The notes beneath the pieces are model-generated. The model made no database searches and had not been told where the DNA came from. It saw nothing but the letters and a program-made list of their open reading frames with translations. A stretch of 64,000 bases of DNA from Candidatus Accumulibacter sp. UBA704 (GTDB lineage Bacteria; Pseudomonadota; Gammaproteobacteria; Burkholderiales; Rhodocyclaceae). Below are positions 8,382 to 16,583 of the stretch, piece after piece; within the stretch, counting starts at the first letter, position 1, and every line of letters starts with the position of its first letter. The position numbers were made by a program, and so were the translations under genes. Location: assembly GCA_002304785.1 (NCBI GenBank), contig DBMG01000004.1, forward strand, positions 80,422-144,421, read 5' to 3'.

Positions 8382-9620
8382 TCACCCTGCCACCGGTTTG
8401 ACCTTGCCGGCGGCCAGCTTGGCACGCTGGCGCGCCTCGTCGGTGTCGGCGCCGGTAGCCACGACCACGCCCATCCGGCGCTTCTTGAAGCTCTCGGGCT
8501 TGCCGAACAGGCGCAAGTCCGTTCCTGGCACGTTCAGCGCATCGGCGACGCCCTCGAAGGCGATGCCCTTGGCGTCGACGCCGCCGTAGATCACCGCCGA
8601 AGCCCCCGGGGAACCCAGCGAGACATCCACCGGCAGCCCCAGGATGGCGCGGGCGTGCAGTTCGAATTCGGAGAAGCGTTGCGACGCCAGCGTCACCAGC
8701 CCGGTGTCGTGCGGTCGCGGGCTGACCTCGGAGAACCACACCTGATCGCCCTTGACGAAGAGTTCCACACCGAACAGCCCGCGCCCGCCCAGGTTTTCCG
8801 TCACCGCTTTGGCGATGGTCCGCGCCGTTTCGCGGGCGACCGGGCTCATGGCCTGCGGTTGCCACGATTCGACATAGTCGCCGCTGACCTGGATGTGCCC
8901 GACCGGCTCGCAGAAATACGTATCCACCCGGCCGTTGGCGCCGATGGCACGCACCGTGAGCAAGGTGATTTCATACTCGAAGTCGATGAAGCCCTCGACG
9001 ATCACCCGCCCTTGGCTGACACGCCCGCCCTGCATGGCGTAATCCCAGGCCTTGGCCACATCCTCCGGGCCGCGCAGCAGCGACTGCCCCTTTCCGGACG
9101 AGGACATGGTCGGCTTTACGAGACACGGGTAACCAATGCCTGCATCGATCGATGCCTGCAACTCGGCCAGCGAATCGGCGAAGGCGTAGGGCGAGGTGGG
9201 CAAGCCGAGTTCCTCGGCGACCAGGCGGCGAATGCCTTCGCGGTTCATCGTCAGTTGCGTGGCACGCGCAGTCGGGATGACCTCGGCAAGTCCCTCGCGC
9301 TCGATCTCTCTCAACATGTCGGTAGCGATCGCCTCGATTTCCGGCACCACCAGATGCGGCCGCTCCTTTTCGATCAGTGCGCGCAAGGCCGCGCCATCGG
9401 TCATCGACACCACGTGCGAGCGATGGGCCACCTGCATGCCCGGCGCGTCGGCATATCGATCGACGGCTATCGTCTCGACGCCCAATCGCTGCAGCGCAAT
9501 CAGCACTTCCTTGCCGAGCTCTCCTGCGCCGAGCAGCATCACGCGCGTAGCCGACGGACTGAGCGGAGTACCGAGGCGGCGAAGCGCTGATTGGAGTGTC
9601 GTGGATGAGTTTTCGGGCAT
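8382..9620 (-). CDS. purT: Formate-dependent GAR transformylase PurT
   Basis: Converts glycinamide ribonucleotide, formate and ATP to formyl-GAR in purine synthesis, independently of folate. ATP-grasp enzyme of 412 residues: N-terminal VMLLGAGELGKEV, the ATP-binding KPTMSSSGKGQS, a central FIDFEYEITLL, and the metal/ADP-binding FGVELFVKGDQVWFSEVSPRPHD region. The start at 9620 is preferred because AGGA lies about eight bases upstream; ATGs at 9629 and 9647 lack that spacing. It follows an XRE-cupin regulator by 40 bases on the same strand. Confidence 0.95.
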   Translation of the reverse strand: MPENSSTTLQSALRRLGTPLSPSATRVMLLGAGELGKEVLIALQRLGVETIAVDRYADAPGMQVAHRSHVVSMTDGAALRALIEKERPHLVVPEIEAIATDMLREIEREGLAEVIPTARATQLTMNREGIRRLVAEELGLPTSPYAFADSLAELQASIDAGIGYPCLVKPTMSSSGKGQSLLRGPEDVAKAWDYAMQGGRVSQGRVIVEGFIDFEYEITLLTVRAIGANGRVDTYFCEPVGHIQVSGDYVESWQPQAMSPVARETARTIAKAVTENLGGRGLFGVELFVKGDQVWFSEVSPRPHDTGLVTLASQRFSEFELHARAILGLPVDVSLGSPGASAVIYGGVDAKGIAFEGVADALNVPGTDLRLFGKPESFKKRRMGVVVATGADTDEARQRAKLAAGKVKPVAG

Positions 9621-9660
9621 GGCGGGCATCCTGTGGTCCGTTGGCAAAGGAACGATTCTA

Positions 9661-10242
9661 TCAACTCGGTGTACGGTAGTGGATCAGGTTGTGGAACACG
9701 GCCGGCTCGGCATGGAGGTTGCGGTAGCCGTGCGGACGGTCGGCGTGAAAACGCACCGCATCGCCAACGTTGAGCCCCTTCCATTGGCCGTCGACGAGCA
9801 CCTCCATGGCGCCGCGCAGCACGACGACCGTCTCGGTAACCCCGTTCTCATGCGCCTCGGACTGCCGTTCATAGCCGGGAAGCAGGGTCAGCTCAAAGAA
9901 CTCGAAACCGAAAAGCGAATCATGCGGAAACAGCGGCGCCACCAGCATGCCATCCGGACCCGGCTGGTAGCGCAGCGCATCGGCATTGCGGAAGACGGCC
10001 TCTTCGCCGATGGGCGCGGGCAGCGGTTCGAGAAAGCTGGAGAGCGAGGTATGGAAGCCGCTGGCGATCTTCCACAGCGTCGCGATAGTCGGGCTCGATT
10101 CCCCGCGCTCGATCTGCCCGAGCATGGCCTTGCTCACCCCGGTTTCCTCGGCGGCTTTGTCCAGGCTCCAGCCACGCGCAGCGCGCTGGGCGCGCAAGGC
10201 TCCGGGAAGGTATTGGCCGGGTTCCTGATTGTTTTCCTGCAT
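9661..10242 (-). CDS. XRE-family regulator with C-terminal cupin domain
   Basis: 193 residues. The helix-turn-helix at about residues 15-69 (WSLDKAAEETGVSKAMLGQIE) is followed by a cupin_2 beta-barrel (about 110-185; GAMEVLVDGQWKGLNVGDAVRFHAD, RPHGYRNL) that probably senses a small ligand. It is divergent from benE, and the 104-base gap holds two copies of a palindrome that are the likely operators. By location it should control benE and itself. It also precedes purT on the same strand, so purT may be read from the same promoter. Confidence 0.9.
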   Translation of the reverse strand: MQENNQEPGQYLPGALRAQRAARGWSLDKAAEETGVSKAMLGQIERGESSPTIATLWKIASGFHTSLSSFLEPLPAPIGEEAVFRNADALRYQPGPDGMLVAPLFPHDSLFGFEFFELTLLPGYERQSEAHENGVTETVVVLRGAMEVLVDGQWKGLNVGDAVRFHADRPHGYRNLHAEPAVFHNLIHYRTPS

Positions 10243-10262
10243 GGCGGGATGACTGAAACGAG

Positions 10263-10282
10263 TTGTGCGTTATAACGCACAA
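10263..10282. promoter_or_regulatory. Palindromic operator, copy 1 (XRE-cupin/benE intergenic)
   Basis: A perfect 20-bp palindrome, TTGTGCGTTATAACGCACAA. It lies 20 bases upstream of the XRE-cupin start and shares its half-site with a second copy 37 bp away (centre to centre). It is most likely bound by the adjacent XRE-cupin regulator as a dimer; this is inferred from position. Confidence 0.75.
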
Positions 10283-10299
10283 TGCTAGGATTATTGAAA

Positions 10300-10319
10300 T
10301 TGTGCGTTAAAACGCACGG
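10300..10319. promoter_or_regulatory. Palindromic operator, copy 2 (overlaps probable benE promoter)
   Basis: TTGTGCGTTAAAACGCACGG, the same TGTGCGTT/AACGCAC half-sites as copy 1 with an imperfect outer pair. It directly precedes a TACAAT -10-like hexamer (10321-10326), 21 bases before the benE ATG, so binding here should block benE transcription. Confidence 0.7.
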
Positions 10320-10346
10320 GTACAATTACAGCACACCGGAATCGAC

Positions 10347-11504
10347 ATGGGTAGATTTTTCGGACTTTCGCCAATTTCCGCCGGCTTCATCGCCGTACTT
10401 GTCGGCTACACGAGTTCGGCGGCGATCGTGTTCCAGGCGGCCTCGGCCGCCGGGGCCGGCCCCGAGCACATCAGCTCCTGGCTGTTGGCGCTGGGCCTGG
10501 GCATGGGCAGCACGTGCATCGGCCTGTCGTTGTATTTCCGCGCCCCGGTGCTCACCGCCTGGTCGACGCCCGGCGCCGCCCTGTTGGCCACCGCGCTGGT
10601 CGGCCTGCCGATGAACGAAGCCGTCGGGGCATTTCTCGTCGCGTCGGCACTGATCACCCTGTGCGGCGTCACCGGCTGGGTCGAAGCGCTGATGAAGCAC
10701 GTTCCGAAATCGCTGGCCGCCGGCATGTTGGCCGGGGTGCTGTTGCGCTTCGGGATCAACGTTTTCACTTCGCTCAGCGAGCAACTGGGCCTCGTCGGCC
10801 TGATGCTCGGCATCTATCTCGTCGGTCGCAGACTGCGTTCCCGCTACACGATCCCCCTGACCTTTCTCGGCGGCCTGCTGTGGGCCGGAGTCAATGGGTT
10901 GGTTCGTCTCGACGCCATCGACCTGGCCTTCGCGCGGCCGATTTTCACCGCCCCGGCCTTCACGTGGTCGACAGGCGTCGGCGTCGCCATCCCGCTGTTC
11001 ATCGTCACCATGTCTTCGCAAAACGTGCCGGGCATCGCCGTGCTACGGGCCAACGGCTACCGCACCCCCGTCTCGCCGCTGATCGGCTGGACTGGGCTGA
11101 CCGGCCTGCTGCTGGCGCCGTTCGGCGGCTTCTCGTTCAACCTGGCGGCAATCACAGCTGCCATCTGCATGAGCCCCGAAGCCGAACGCGACCCCGAGCG
11201 CCGTTATCTCGCCGCCGTATGGGCCGGAGTCTTCTACGTGATCACCGGCCTCCTCGGCGCCACCGTGGCCAGCCTGTTCTCGGCCCTGCCCCGGGAACTC
11301 GTCGCGGCGATTGCCGGCATTGCGCTGTTCGGTACCATCGGCAACAGCCTGGCCGGCGCCCTGCACGACGACACCGAACGCGACGCGGCGCTGATCGCTT
11401 TCCTGGTCACGGCATCCGGCCTGACCCTGCTGGGGATCGGCAGCGCGTTCTGGGGGCTGCTGTTCGGACTGGCGGCAAGACAGGCCATTGCGGAAATCCG
11501 GTAG
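10347..11504 (+). CDS. benE: BenE-family transporter (benzoate/proton symporter-like)
   Basis: Inner-membrane carrier of 385 residues with around twelve hydrophobic segments. Family stretches seen are FIAVLVGYTSSAAIVFQAA at the N-terminus, TAWSTPGAALL, and FIVTMSSQNVPGIAVLRANGY. The family is named for benzoate uptake, but no aromatic-degradation gene is in the window, so the substrate is open. It is divergent from the XRE-cupin regulator and preceded by two palindromic operators. GGA lies six bases before the ATG. Confidence 0.88.
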   Translation: MGRFFGLSPISAGFIAVLVGYTSSAAIVFQAASAAGAGPEHISSWLLALGLGMGSTCIGLSLYFRAPVLTAWSTPGAALLATALVGLPMNEAVGAFLVASALITLCGVTGWVEALMKHVPKSLAAGMLAGVLLRFGINVFTSLSEQLGLVGLMLGIYLVGRRLRSRYTIPLTFLGGLLWAGVNGLVRLDAIDLAFARPIFTAPAFTWSTGVGVAIPLFIVTMSSQNVPGIAVLRANGYRTPVSPLIGWTGLTGLLLAPFGGFSFNLAAITAAICMSPEAERDPERRYLAAVWAGVFYVITGLLGATVASLFSALPRELVAAIAGIALFGTIGNSLAGALHDDTERDAALIAFLVTASGLTLLGIGSAFWGLLFGLAARQAIAEIR

Positions 11505-11542
11505 CCGTACAGCAATCGAAATCGGCAGGAATTCCGTGCGCG

Positions 11543-12979
11543 ATGACCGGTATCGGTATAATCCCGCGGGTGGAAAACGATCAAATACAGCAAAACAAAC
11601 CCAAGGGACTGCCTGCGATCTGGCGCAACTGGCGCGAGAAGACCCGCAGCTGGAAGTCGCTCGACAGTCTCCCGGCCATCCCCGTCATGGCCGAGAACTT
11701 CGAAACTCTGGACGGTCCTTGCGCCTATCGCGAAACCCTGCTGGCAATGATTGCCGGGGCTCGCCATCGCATCCTTCTGGCCGCGCTCTACCTGCAGGAC
11801 GACGACGGAGGCCGCGAGGTGCTGGAGGCGCTGTATGCCGCCAGGGCGGTGCGTCCGGAACTGGAAATTGCCGTTTTCGTCGACTGGCATCGCGCCCAGC
11901 GCGGCCTTATCGGCAAGGCCAAGTCGGCCGGCAACGCGGCCATGTATCGGGAAATGGCGCAGCGCCTCGGATCGGGCGTGGATATTTACGGCGTTCCCGT
12001 GCAGCGCCGCGAATTAATGGGCGTCATGCATCTCAAGGGCTTCATCATCGACGATGCCGTGCTGTACAGCGGGGCGAGCCTCAACGATGTTTACCTGCAT
12101 CGCCACCAGCGCTACCGTCTCGACCGCTACCATCTGATTCGCAGCCGGAGGCTGGCCGATAGCATGGCGGTCGTGCTCGACCGCACGTTGCGCCACAGCG
12201 CCGCCGTGCATCCCCTGAATACTCCGAGCGCACCCAAGACCTCGGAAATCCGGGCCAACATCATCCGCTTCCGGCGCGAACTGGCGCACACACGCTACCG
12301 CTTTGCCGGCGAGAGGATCCGCCAGGGCGAAATCGGCATTACCCCGCTCTTCGGCCTCGGCATCCGCGATAACCAGCTTAATCGCACGGTCGTCGAACTG
12401 ATCCGCCAGGCCGAGACACGCATCGTTTTGTTCACCCCGTATTTCAATCTCCCCGGCCCGGTACGGCGGGTTGTCGATGCCCGGCTGCGGGCCGGTTGCC
12501 ACATCACCATCGTGCTCGGCGACAAGACGGCCAACGACTTCTACATCCCGCCCGACGAGCCGTTCAAGACCATCGGCGCCTTGCCCTACCTGTACGAAGC
12601 CAACCTGCGGCGCTTTTGCAAGGCGCGCCAGAGATTCATCGACAACGGGTGGCTCAACGTGCACTTGTGGCGGCACGAAGACAACACCTTCCATCTCAAG
12701 GGTCTGCTGATCGATGACCGCTACGCCCTGCTGACCGGCAACAACATCAACCCGCGCGCCTGGCGGCTCGATCTGGAAAACGGACTGCTGATCCACGATC
12801 CGCAGAAATTGCTGCTCGAGAAGCACCTTGCCGAACTGGACCGCATCCTGACGCACACGCAGCGCCTCGCCAGCCACGAAGCTCTGGAACCGGCTGAATC
12901 GTATCCGCACCCGGTACAGCGCTTGATGAGGCGGCTAGCGCGCACGCGCATGGACCGCCTGGTCAATCACATGCTCTAA
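11543..12979 (+). CDS. pssA: CDP-diacylglycerol--serine O-phosphatidyltransferase (PssA, PLD type)
   Basis: Makes phosphatidylserine, the precursor of phosphatidylethanolamine, at the membrane surface. It belongs to the phospholipase D superfamily and has both HKD-type motifs: HLKGFIIDD (H163, K165) and HLKGLLIDD (H384, K386), each followed by an SGASLND or TGNNINPRAW block. It matches E. coli PssA almost end to end, including VDWHRAQRG, YDRYHLIR-like DRYHLIR and GDKTANDFYIP. 478 residues from the ATG at 11543. A GTG at 11570 is an alternative and sits eight bases past a TATAAT (11557-11562), which would make a leaderless message. Its stop overlaps the convergent cpxA-like gene by four bases. 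Confidence 0.93.
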   Translation: MTGIGIIPRVENDQIQQNKPKGLPAIWRNWREKTRSWKSLDSLPAIPVMAENFETLDGPCAYRETLLAMIAGARHRILLAALYLQDDDGGREVLEALYAARAVRPELEIAVFVDWHRAQRGLIGKAKSAGNAAMYREMAQRLGSGVDIYGVPVQRRELMGVMHLKGFIIDDAVLYSGASLNDVYLHRHQRYRLDRYHLIRSRRLADSMAVVLDRTLRHSAAVHPLNTPSAPKTSEIRANIIRFRRELAHTRYRFAGERIRQGEIGITPLFGLGIRDNQLNRTVVELIRQAETRIVLFTPYFNLPGPVRRVVDARLRAGCHITIVLGDKTANDFYIPPDEPFKTIGALPYLYEANLRRFCKARQRFIDNGWLNVHLWRHEDNTFHLKGLLIDDRYALLTGNNINPRAWRLDLENGLLIHDPQKLLLEKHLAELDRILTHTQRLASHEALEPAESYPHPVQRLMRRLARTRMDRLVNHML

Positions 12980-14127
12980 GCGTCTGCCTCAGGCAGAGCG
13001 GACGGCAAGCGGACGGTAACCCGCAAGCCGCCCCCGCGGCGGTTCTCGGCCTCAATCCGGCCGTGATGATTGACGACGACTTGCCGGGCAATGGCCAGCC
13101 CCAGCCCGTGCCCTTTCTTGACCGGTACGTAGCTGCCGCGGAAGAAGGGCTCGAACAGCCGCTCGAGATCGGAGCTGAGCACGCCCGGCCCGCGATCTTC
13201 GACACAGACCCGGATCTCGGCTTCCTCGCGAGAGGCGCGTATTCCGATCCATCCGCCGCTGGCCGCATAGGCCAGCGCATTGCGTACCAGATTGTCGAAG
13301 ACGCGGTGCAGCATTTCGGCGTCGCCACGCACCAGCGCTTCGGCTCCGGCATCGAGGTCGATGCGGCATGCCGCCTGTTCCGCTTCGGGCGCGGCATCGG
13401 CGGCAACGTCGGCCAGCACTTCGGCGAGGTCGATCACTTCCTCGCCCGGCTCAACCATGCCGGATTCCAGGCGCGAAAGCGTCAGTAGCTCGCTGACCAG
13501 GCGGTCCATGCGGGCCGATTCGTGTTCCAGCAGCGTCAGGCAATCATCGAGTCGCTCCGGTTGCTGGCGGACCAGCCCGACGATCGCAGAGAGGCGCGCC
13601 AGCGGCGAGCGCATTTCATGCGAAACATCGTGCATCAAACGCTTTTGCCCCTGCATCAACTGGTCGATGTGGTGTGCCATGCTGTCGAAATCACGGCACA
13701 GGTCGGCCAACTCGTCGCGCCTGTTCCCCATCGTATCGGCAATGTCCGTCGCCAATTGCCCGGAGGCTCCGGCCTGCAGCGCCTGACGCAGCCGCCCTAC
13801 TGGCCGGGCGATATAGGCGGCGAGCAGGGAGGCGAAGACAAGGCTGACGACCGAGCCGGCGAGCAGATGCAGCAACGGCAGCCGGGGTCCGGGGGGAGGA
13901 GGTCGGCCGGGACCGTCCGCAAAACGGCCCGCCGTCGGCGGTCGCGGAGGATCGCGGAACGAATCGGGCGAGGGCGAAGCCATCGCGGCCGGCGGCGGCG
14001 GGAAGCCCTCCATCTCCGGCATGGTGGCCCAGATGGCCAGCCCCGTACCGATGACCGTGGTGGCCTGGGCCAGAAAGAAGAAAAAAAAGATCTTCCAGAA
14101 CAGACGTCCTTGCAGGAACGATGGCAT
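12976..14127 (-). CDS. CpxA-like sensor histidine kinase with proline-rich periplasmic loop
   Basis: 383 residues. TM1 is about 10-35. A short external segment (36-82) is dominated by proline (GFPPPPAAM, PPRPPTAG, GRPPPPGPR) in place of a folded sensor domain. TM2 is about 83-105, HAMP about 106-158, HisKA with phospho-acceptor H170 (HDVSHEMRSP), and HATPase_c with NLVRNAL, EDRGPGV and GHGLGLAIA. It is encoded downstream of, and on the same strand as, the response regulator. Assignment to the Cpx group rests on the partner's DNA sites and kinase similarity; the envelope signal is unknown. Confidence 0.88.
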   Translation of the reverse strand: MPSFLQGRLFWKIFFFFFLAQATTVIGTGLAIWATMPEMEGFPPPPAAMASPSPDSFRDPPRPPTAGRFADGPGRPPPPGPRLPLLHLLAGSVVSLVFASLLAAYIARPVGRLRQALQAGASGQLATDIADTMGNRRDELADLCRDFDSMAHHIDQLMQGQKRLMHDVSHEMRSPLARLSAIVGLVRQQPERLDDCLTLLEHESARMDRLVSELLTLSRLESGMVEPGEEVIDLAEVLADVAADAAPEAEQAACRIDLDAGAEALVRGDAEMLHRVFDNLVRNALAYAASGGWIGIRASREEAEIRVCVEDRGPGVLSSDLERLFEPFFRGSYVPVKKGHGLGLAIARQVVVNHHGRIEAENRRGGGLRVTVRLPSALPEADA

Positions 14128-14145
14128 GAAGAGCTTCCCTGGGGG

Positions 14146-14859
14146 TCAGTCGGTCAGCAGCTGGTAGCCCTTGCGCAGAACGGCCTGGATGCGCGGACGG
14201 CCGTCGGGCAGGAGCGGCAATTTGTGCCGGATGCTGCTCAGATGCACGTCGATGCTGCGATCATAACGCTGGAACGGCCGGCCGAGCCCCTGCTCGGACA
14301 GCAGATTCTTGCTCACAACCTGCCCGGCGTTCTGGATCAGTAATTCCAGCAGATTAAACTCGGCATTGGTCAACTGCACATCCTGCCCGGCCCAGGCGAT
14401 ACGCCGCTGCGCGGAATACAGCGCCAGATCGCCGATACACACGGAGTCGGGAGTGGTCGAGCGAACCAGCGTCCGGCGCAGGATGGCCCGCAGCCGGGCG
14501 CTCAGTTCGCGCGGCGTGCAGGGTTTTGCCACATAGTCGTCGGCGCCGAGTTCGAGCCCGAGGATACGGCTCTCGTCGTCGCCCCGTGCGGTAAGCATCA
14601 GTACCGGCGTGCTGCCGCGCGAGCGAATCCGCCGCAGCACCTCGATTCCGCTGAATCCAGGCATCATCACATCGACGACGGCGATGTCCGGCGCCTGGGC
14701 AGCGAACAGGCGCAGCGCCGATTCGCCTTCATGCGCCACGGTGACATTGAAACCGTCGCTCGCCAGATAGTCGCGCAGCAGCGTGACCAGTTCGACATCG
14801 TCGTCGACCAGCAGGACGCTGGCCGAAGCTGTCGGGATGTTGTTTGCAATTTCAGGCAT
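14146..14859 (-). CDS. CpxR-like OmpR-family response regulator
   Basis: 237 residues: receiver domain with phospho-acceptor D63 (VVDVMMPG), and a winged-helix DNA-binding domain with AEFNLLELLIQNAGQVVSKNLLSE and DVHLSSIRHKL. It is followed by the kinase with an 18-base gap. Two exact GTAAA-N5-GTAAA sites, the recognition pattern of CpxR, lie upstream: one 41 bases before this gene (autoregulation) and one 117 bases before the divergent EF-hand gene. That makes a CpxR-type identity more likely than a generic OmpR paralogue. Confidence 0.88.
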   Translation of the reverse strand: MPEIANNIPTASASVLLVDDDVELVTLLRDYLASDGFNVTVAHEGESALRLFAAQAPDIAVVDVMMPGFSGIEVLRRIRSRGSTPVLMLTARGDDESRILGLELGADDYVAKPCTPRELSARLRAILRRTLVRSTTPDSVCIGDLALYSAQRRIAWAGQDVQLTNAEFNLLELLIQNAGQVVSKNLLSEQGLGRPFQRYDRSIDVHLSSIRHKLPLLPDGRPRIQAVLRKGYQLLTD

Positions 14860-14899
14860 GGCGCAATGATACCGGCGCGGAAGATTCGGATCCCCCGAG

Positions 14900-14914
14900 T
14901 TTACAGGGATTTAC
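14900..14914 (-). promoter_or_regulatory. CpxR-type box upstream of the cpxR-like gene
   Basis: Minus strand GTAAA-TCCCT-GTAAA, an exact match to the published CpxR recognition pattern GTAAA(N5)GTAAA. It is 41 bases upstream of the cpxR-like start, in the same orientation as that gene, as expected for autoregulation. Confidence 0.75.
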
Positions 14915-15087
14915 AACACCCGGAAATTCTTGCCGCGGCCCCGGCAATCAGCCCATAACACGTTGATCCATAGAGAATAAATCGTGGCCAACCTTGCCGG
15001 AAAAAAGATCCGCGAAACGCAATACGGCACTGTTCGCAAAGAAACTGCCGCTTCTCCCCGAGAAGTCTCGTTCTTTCTTCACAGGCT

Positions 15088-15102
15088 TTTACCCTGCTTT
15101 AC
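15088..15102 (-). promoter_or_regulatory. CpxR-type box upstream of the EF-hand gene
   Basis: Minus strand GTAAA-GCAGG-GTAAA, a second exact match, 117 bases before the EF-hand ATG. Two exact matches within 200 bases of intergenic DNA next to a CpxR-like gene are unlikely by chance, so the EF-hand gene is probably part of this regulon. Confidence 0.7.
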
Positions 15103-15218
15103 GCAAAACGTCGTGATCTGACGGTATTTCTGGCCGATAACTTGCCAGTAGGCTGGCAGATCCGAGCTATCCAGCCCTGGTTAGCCACGATCTCATTTCA
15201 ACCATCCAGGAGTTCATC

Positions 15219-15866
15219 ATGAGTACCCTGACAGGCATCAGTAATTACAGCAGCGCCGCAAGCTATCTCTTTTCCAAGATCGATACCTCGAACAAGGGCT
15301 ACATCGAGAAGGAAGATCTCGTCTCCGCGTTTTCCAGCCTGACGGCCGCCAGCGACACCAGTGCCAGCGACGTTTTCTCGCAACTCGACAGCGATAGCGA
15401 CGGCAAGGTCACCGAGAGCGAATTTTCCAGCGCGCTCGAGGCGCTCAACAGCCAATACGACCAGTCGCGAATGCAGGGCGCGATGCCGCCTCCCCCGCCC
15501 CCGCCCGCCGACGACGCCGGTTTCACCGAGGACGAACTGACCAGCCAGCTGGAAGAAATCGGCGACACCGACTCCGCGCGCTCGACGCTGATCGGCAGCA
15601 TTCTCGAGAACTTCGATGCCGCGGACACCAACGGAGACGGCAAGGTCAGCCACACTGAAGCCATGGCCTACGCCGAATCCAATGACATCGCAACCTCGGC
15701 GTCAGGCGACAAGACGGCGGCAACCGAATCGAAATCCGGAAACGCTACTGTTTCCGACGCTCAGGTCTACCAGCAGATCATGGAACTGATGCGCGCCTAC
15801 GGCAGCCAGAGCACCGACCAGAATTTCCTGTCGTCATTGACGTCGGCGATCTCGACCAGCGCATAG
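15219..15866 (+). CDS. EF-hand calcium-binding protein (XopAW-like)
   Basis: 215 residues with three canonical EF-hand loops: DTSNKGYIEKED (22-33), DSDSDGKVTESE (57-68) and DTNGDGKVSHTE (136-147). A PPPPPPP linker follows residue 89. It is rich in Ser, Ala and Asp and has no signal peptide or membrane helix. Similar proteins are annotated as XopAW-family calcium-binding effectors, but no type III secretion gene is in the window, so a secreted effector role is not supported here. It has a good AGGAG ribosome site and an upstream CpxR-type box, suggesting induction by envelope stress. Confidence 0.85.
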   Translation: MSTLTGISNYSSAASYLFSKIDTSNKGYIEKEDLVSAFSSLTAASDTSASDVFSQLDSDSDGKVTESEFSSALEALNSQYDQSRMQGAMPPPPPPPADDAGFTEDELTSQLEEIGDTDSARSTLIGSILENFDAADTNGDGKVSHTEAMAYAESNDIATSASGDKTAATESKSGNATVSDAQVYQQIMELMRAYGSQSTDQNFLSSLTSAISTSA

Positions 15867-16007
15867 TCGCCGACGGGCTTCGGCATACATGCAGGTCGGC
15901 GGCGGTGCCGGTGGCGATGCCACCGGCCAAGCGCGCCTGTCGGGCCGGATCGCGCAACCAACGCGCAACGACGCCGGCATACTCCACAACAGGTCGCAGC
16001 CCGCGGA

Positions 16008-16394
16008 TCAGAAATCGTGGGAGGCCTCCCAGATGATGAACCCCTCTTCCTTCAGGGTCCATTGCATCAGGTTGATCAGCGGTTGCGCCCGTTGCCCGAG
16101 CGAGACGATCTCTTGAGTTTCCTTTTCCTTTTCGCCGTCGCCTTTCTCGTCGTTGTCCTTTTCCTTGTCTCCGTTGCGCCCCGCGTTGGCGTGCTTTTCT
16201 TCGGCCAGACGCTTGGCAGCCGCCTTCTCCTCCTCGACGCCATGGCGCAGACAGGCTATCGCCTCAGGCAATTGATCCGTGGTAAACACCCCATGCGCGG
16301 TGGTTTCCTTGCCGATCCACGCGAACAGGGCATGCGCATGCTCGGCAAACATGATGAGTTCGCCCGATGTGCTCGATGTCAGCCGGACCAACAT
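16008..16394 (-). CDS. DUF1840 family protein
   Basis: 128 residues of unknown function. It begins MLVRLTSSTSGELIMFAEHA, the family's conserved N-terminus, then a lysine/glutamate-rich central segment (about residues 55-95) and a C-terminal LINLMQWTLKEEGFIIWEA. The start at 16394 is chosen because AGGAG is eight bases upstream; ATGs at 16400 and 16427 are less well placed. The charged middle is probably unstructured. It stands alone on this strand, between the EF-hand gene and the fructokinase gene. Confidence 0.85.
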   Translation of the reverse strand: MLVRLTSSTSGELIMFAEHAHALFAWIGKETTAHGVFTTDQLPEAIACLRHGVEEEKAAAKRLAEEKHANAGRNGDKEKDNDEKGDGEKEKETQEIVSLGQRAQPLINLMQWTLKEEGFIIWEASHDF

Positions 16395-16583
16395 GATCAT
16401 TTCTCCTGGAAGTACTTGGTTATTCATCCGACCGGCACGCAGATGAAAACGATCCGCCGCGGATGCAAAAACGTCGAAGAATCACGCTCGATTTTACTCC
16501 TCGCCACCGTACAAGGGACGACTGGCCCGATATCTGGGATAGAATCCAGTACCGGAACCCCTTCCGGACAAATTCTCCCCGCC

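Larger units (their letters stand above)
14860..15218. other. Regulatory intergenic region between cpxR-like gene and EF-hand gene
   Basis: 359 bases separating divergent genes. Apart from the two CpxR-type boxes, annotated separately, it is moderately AT-rich. It has a ribosome binding site (AGGAG at 15209-15213) for the EF-hand gene. No open frame with protein-like composition or RNA gene was seen. Confidence 0.6.

Noticed and set aside
10514..11540. Plus-strand open frame running through benE into pssA
   Set aside because: The part before 11543 is an out-of-frame reading of benE; only the in-frame continuation is pssA.
15219..15866. Type III secretion effector
   Set aside because: The EF-hand protein is like those annotated XopAW, but no secretion system, chaperone or pathogenicity features occur in the window; only the calcium-binding assignment is kept.
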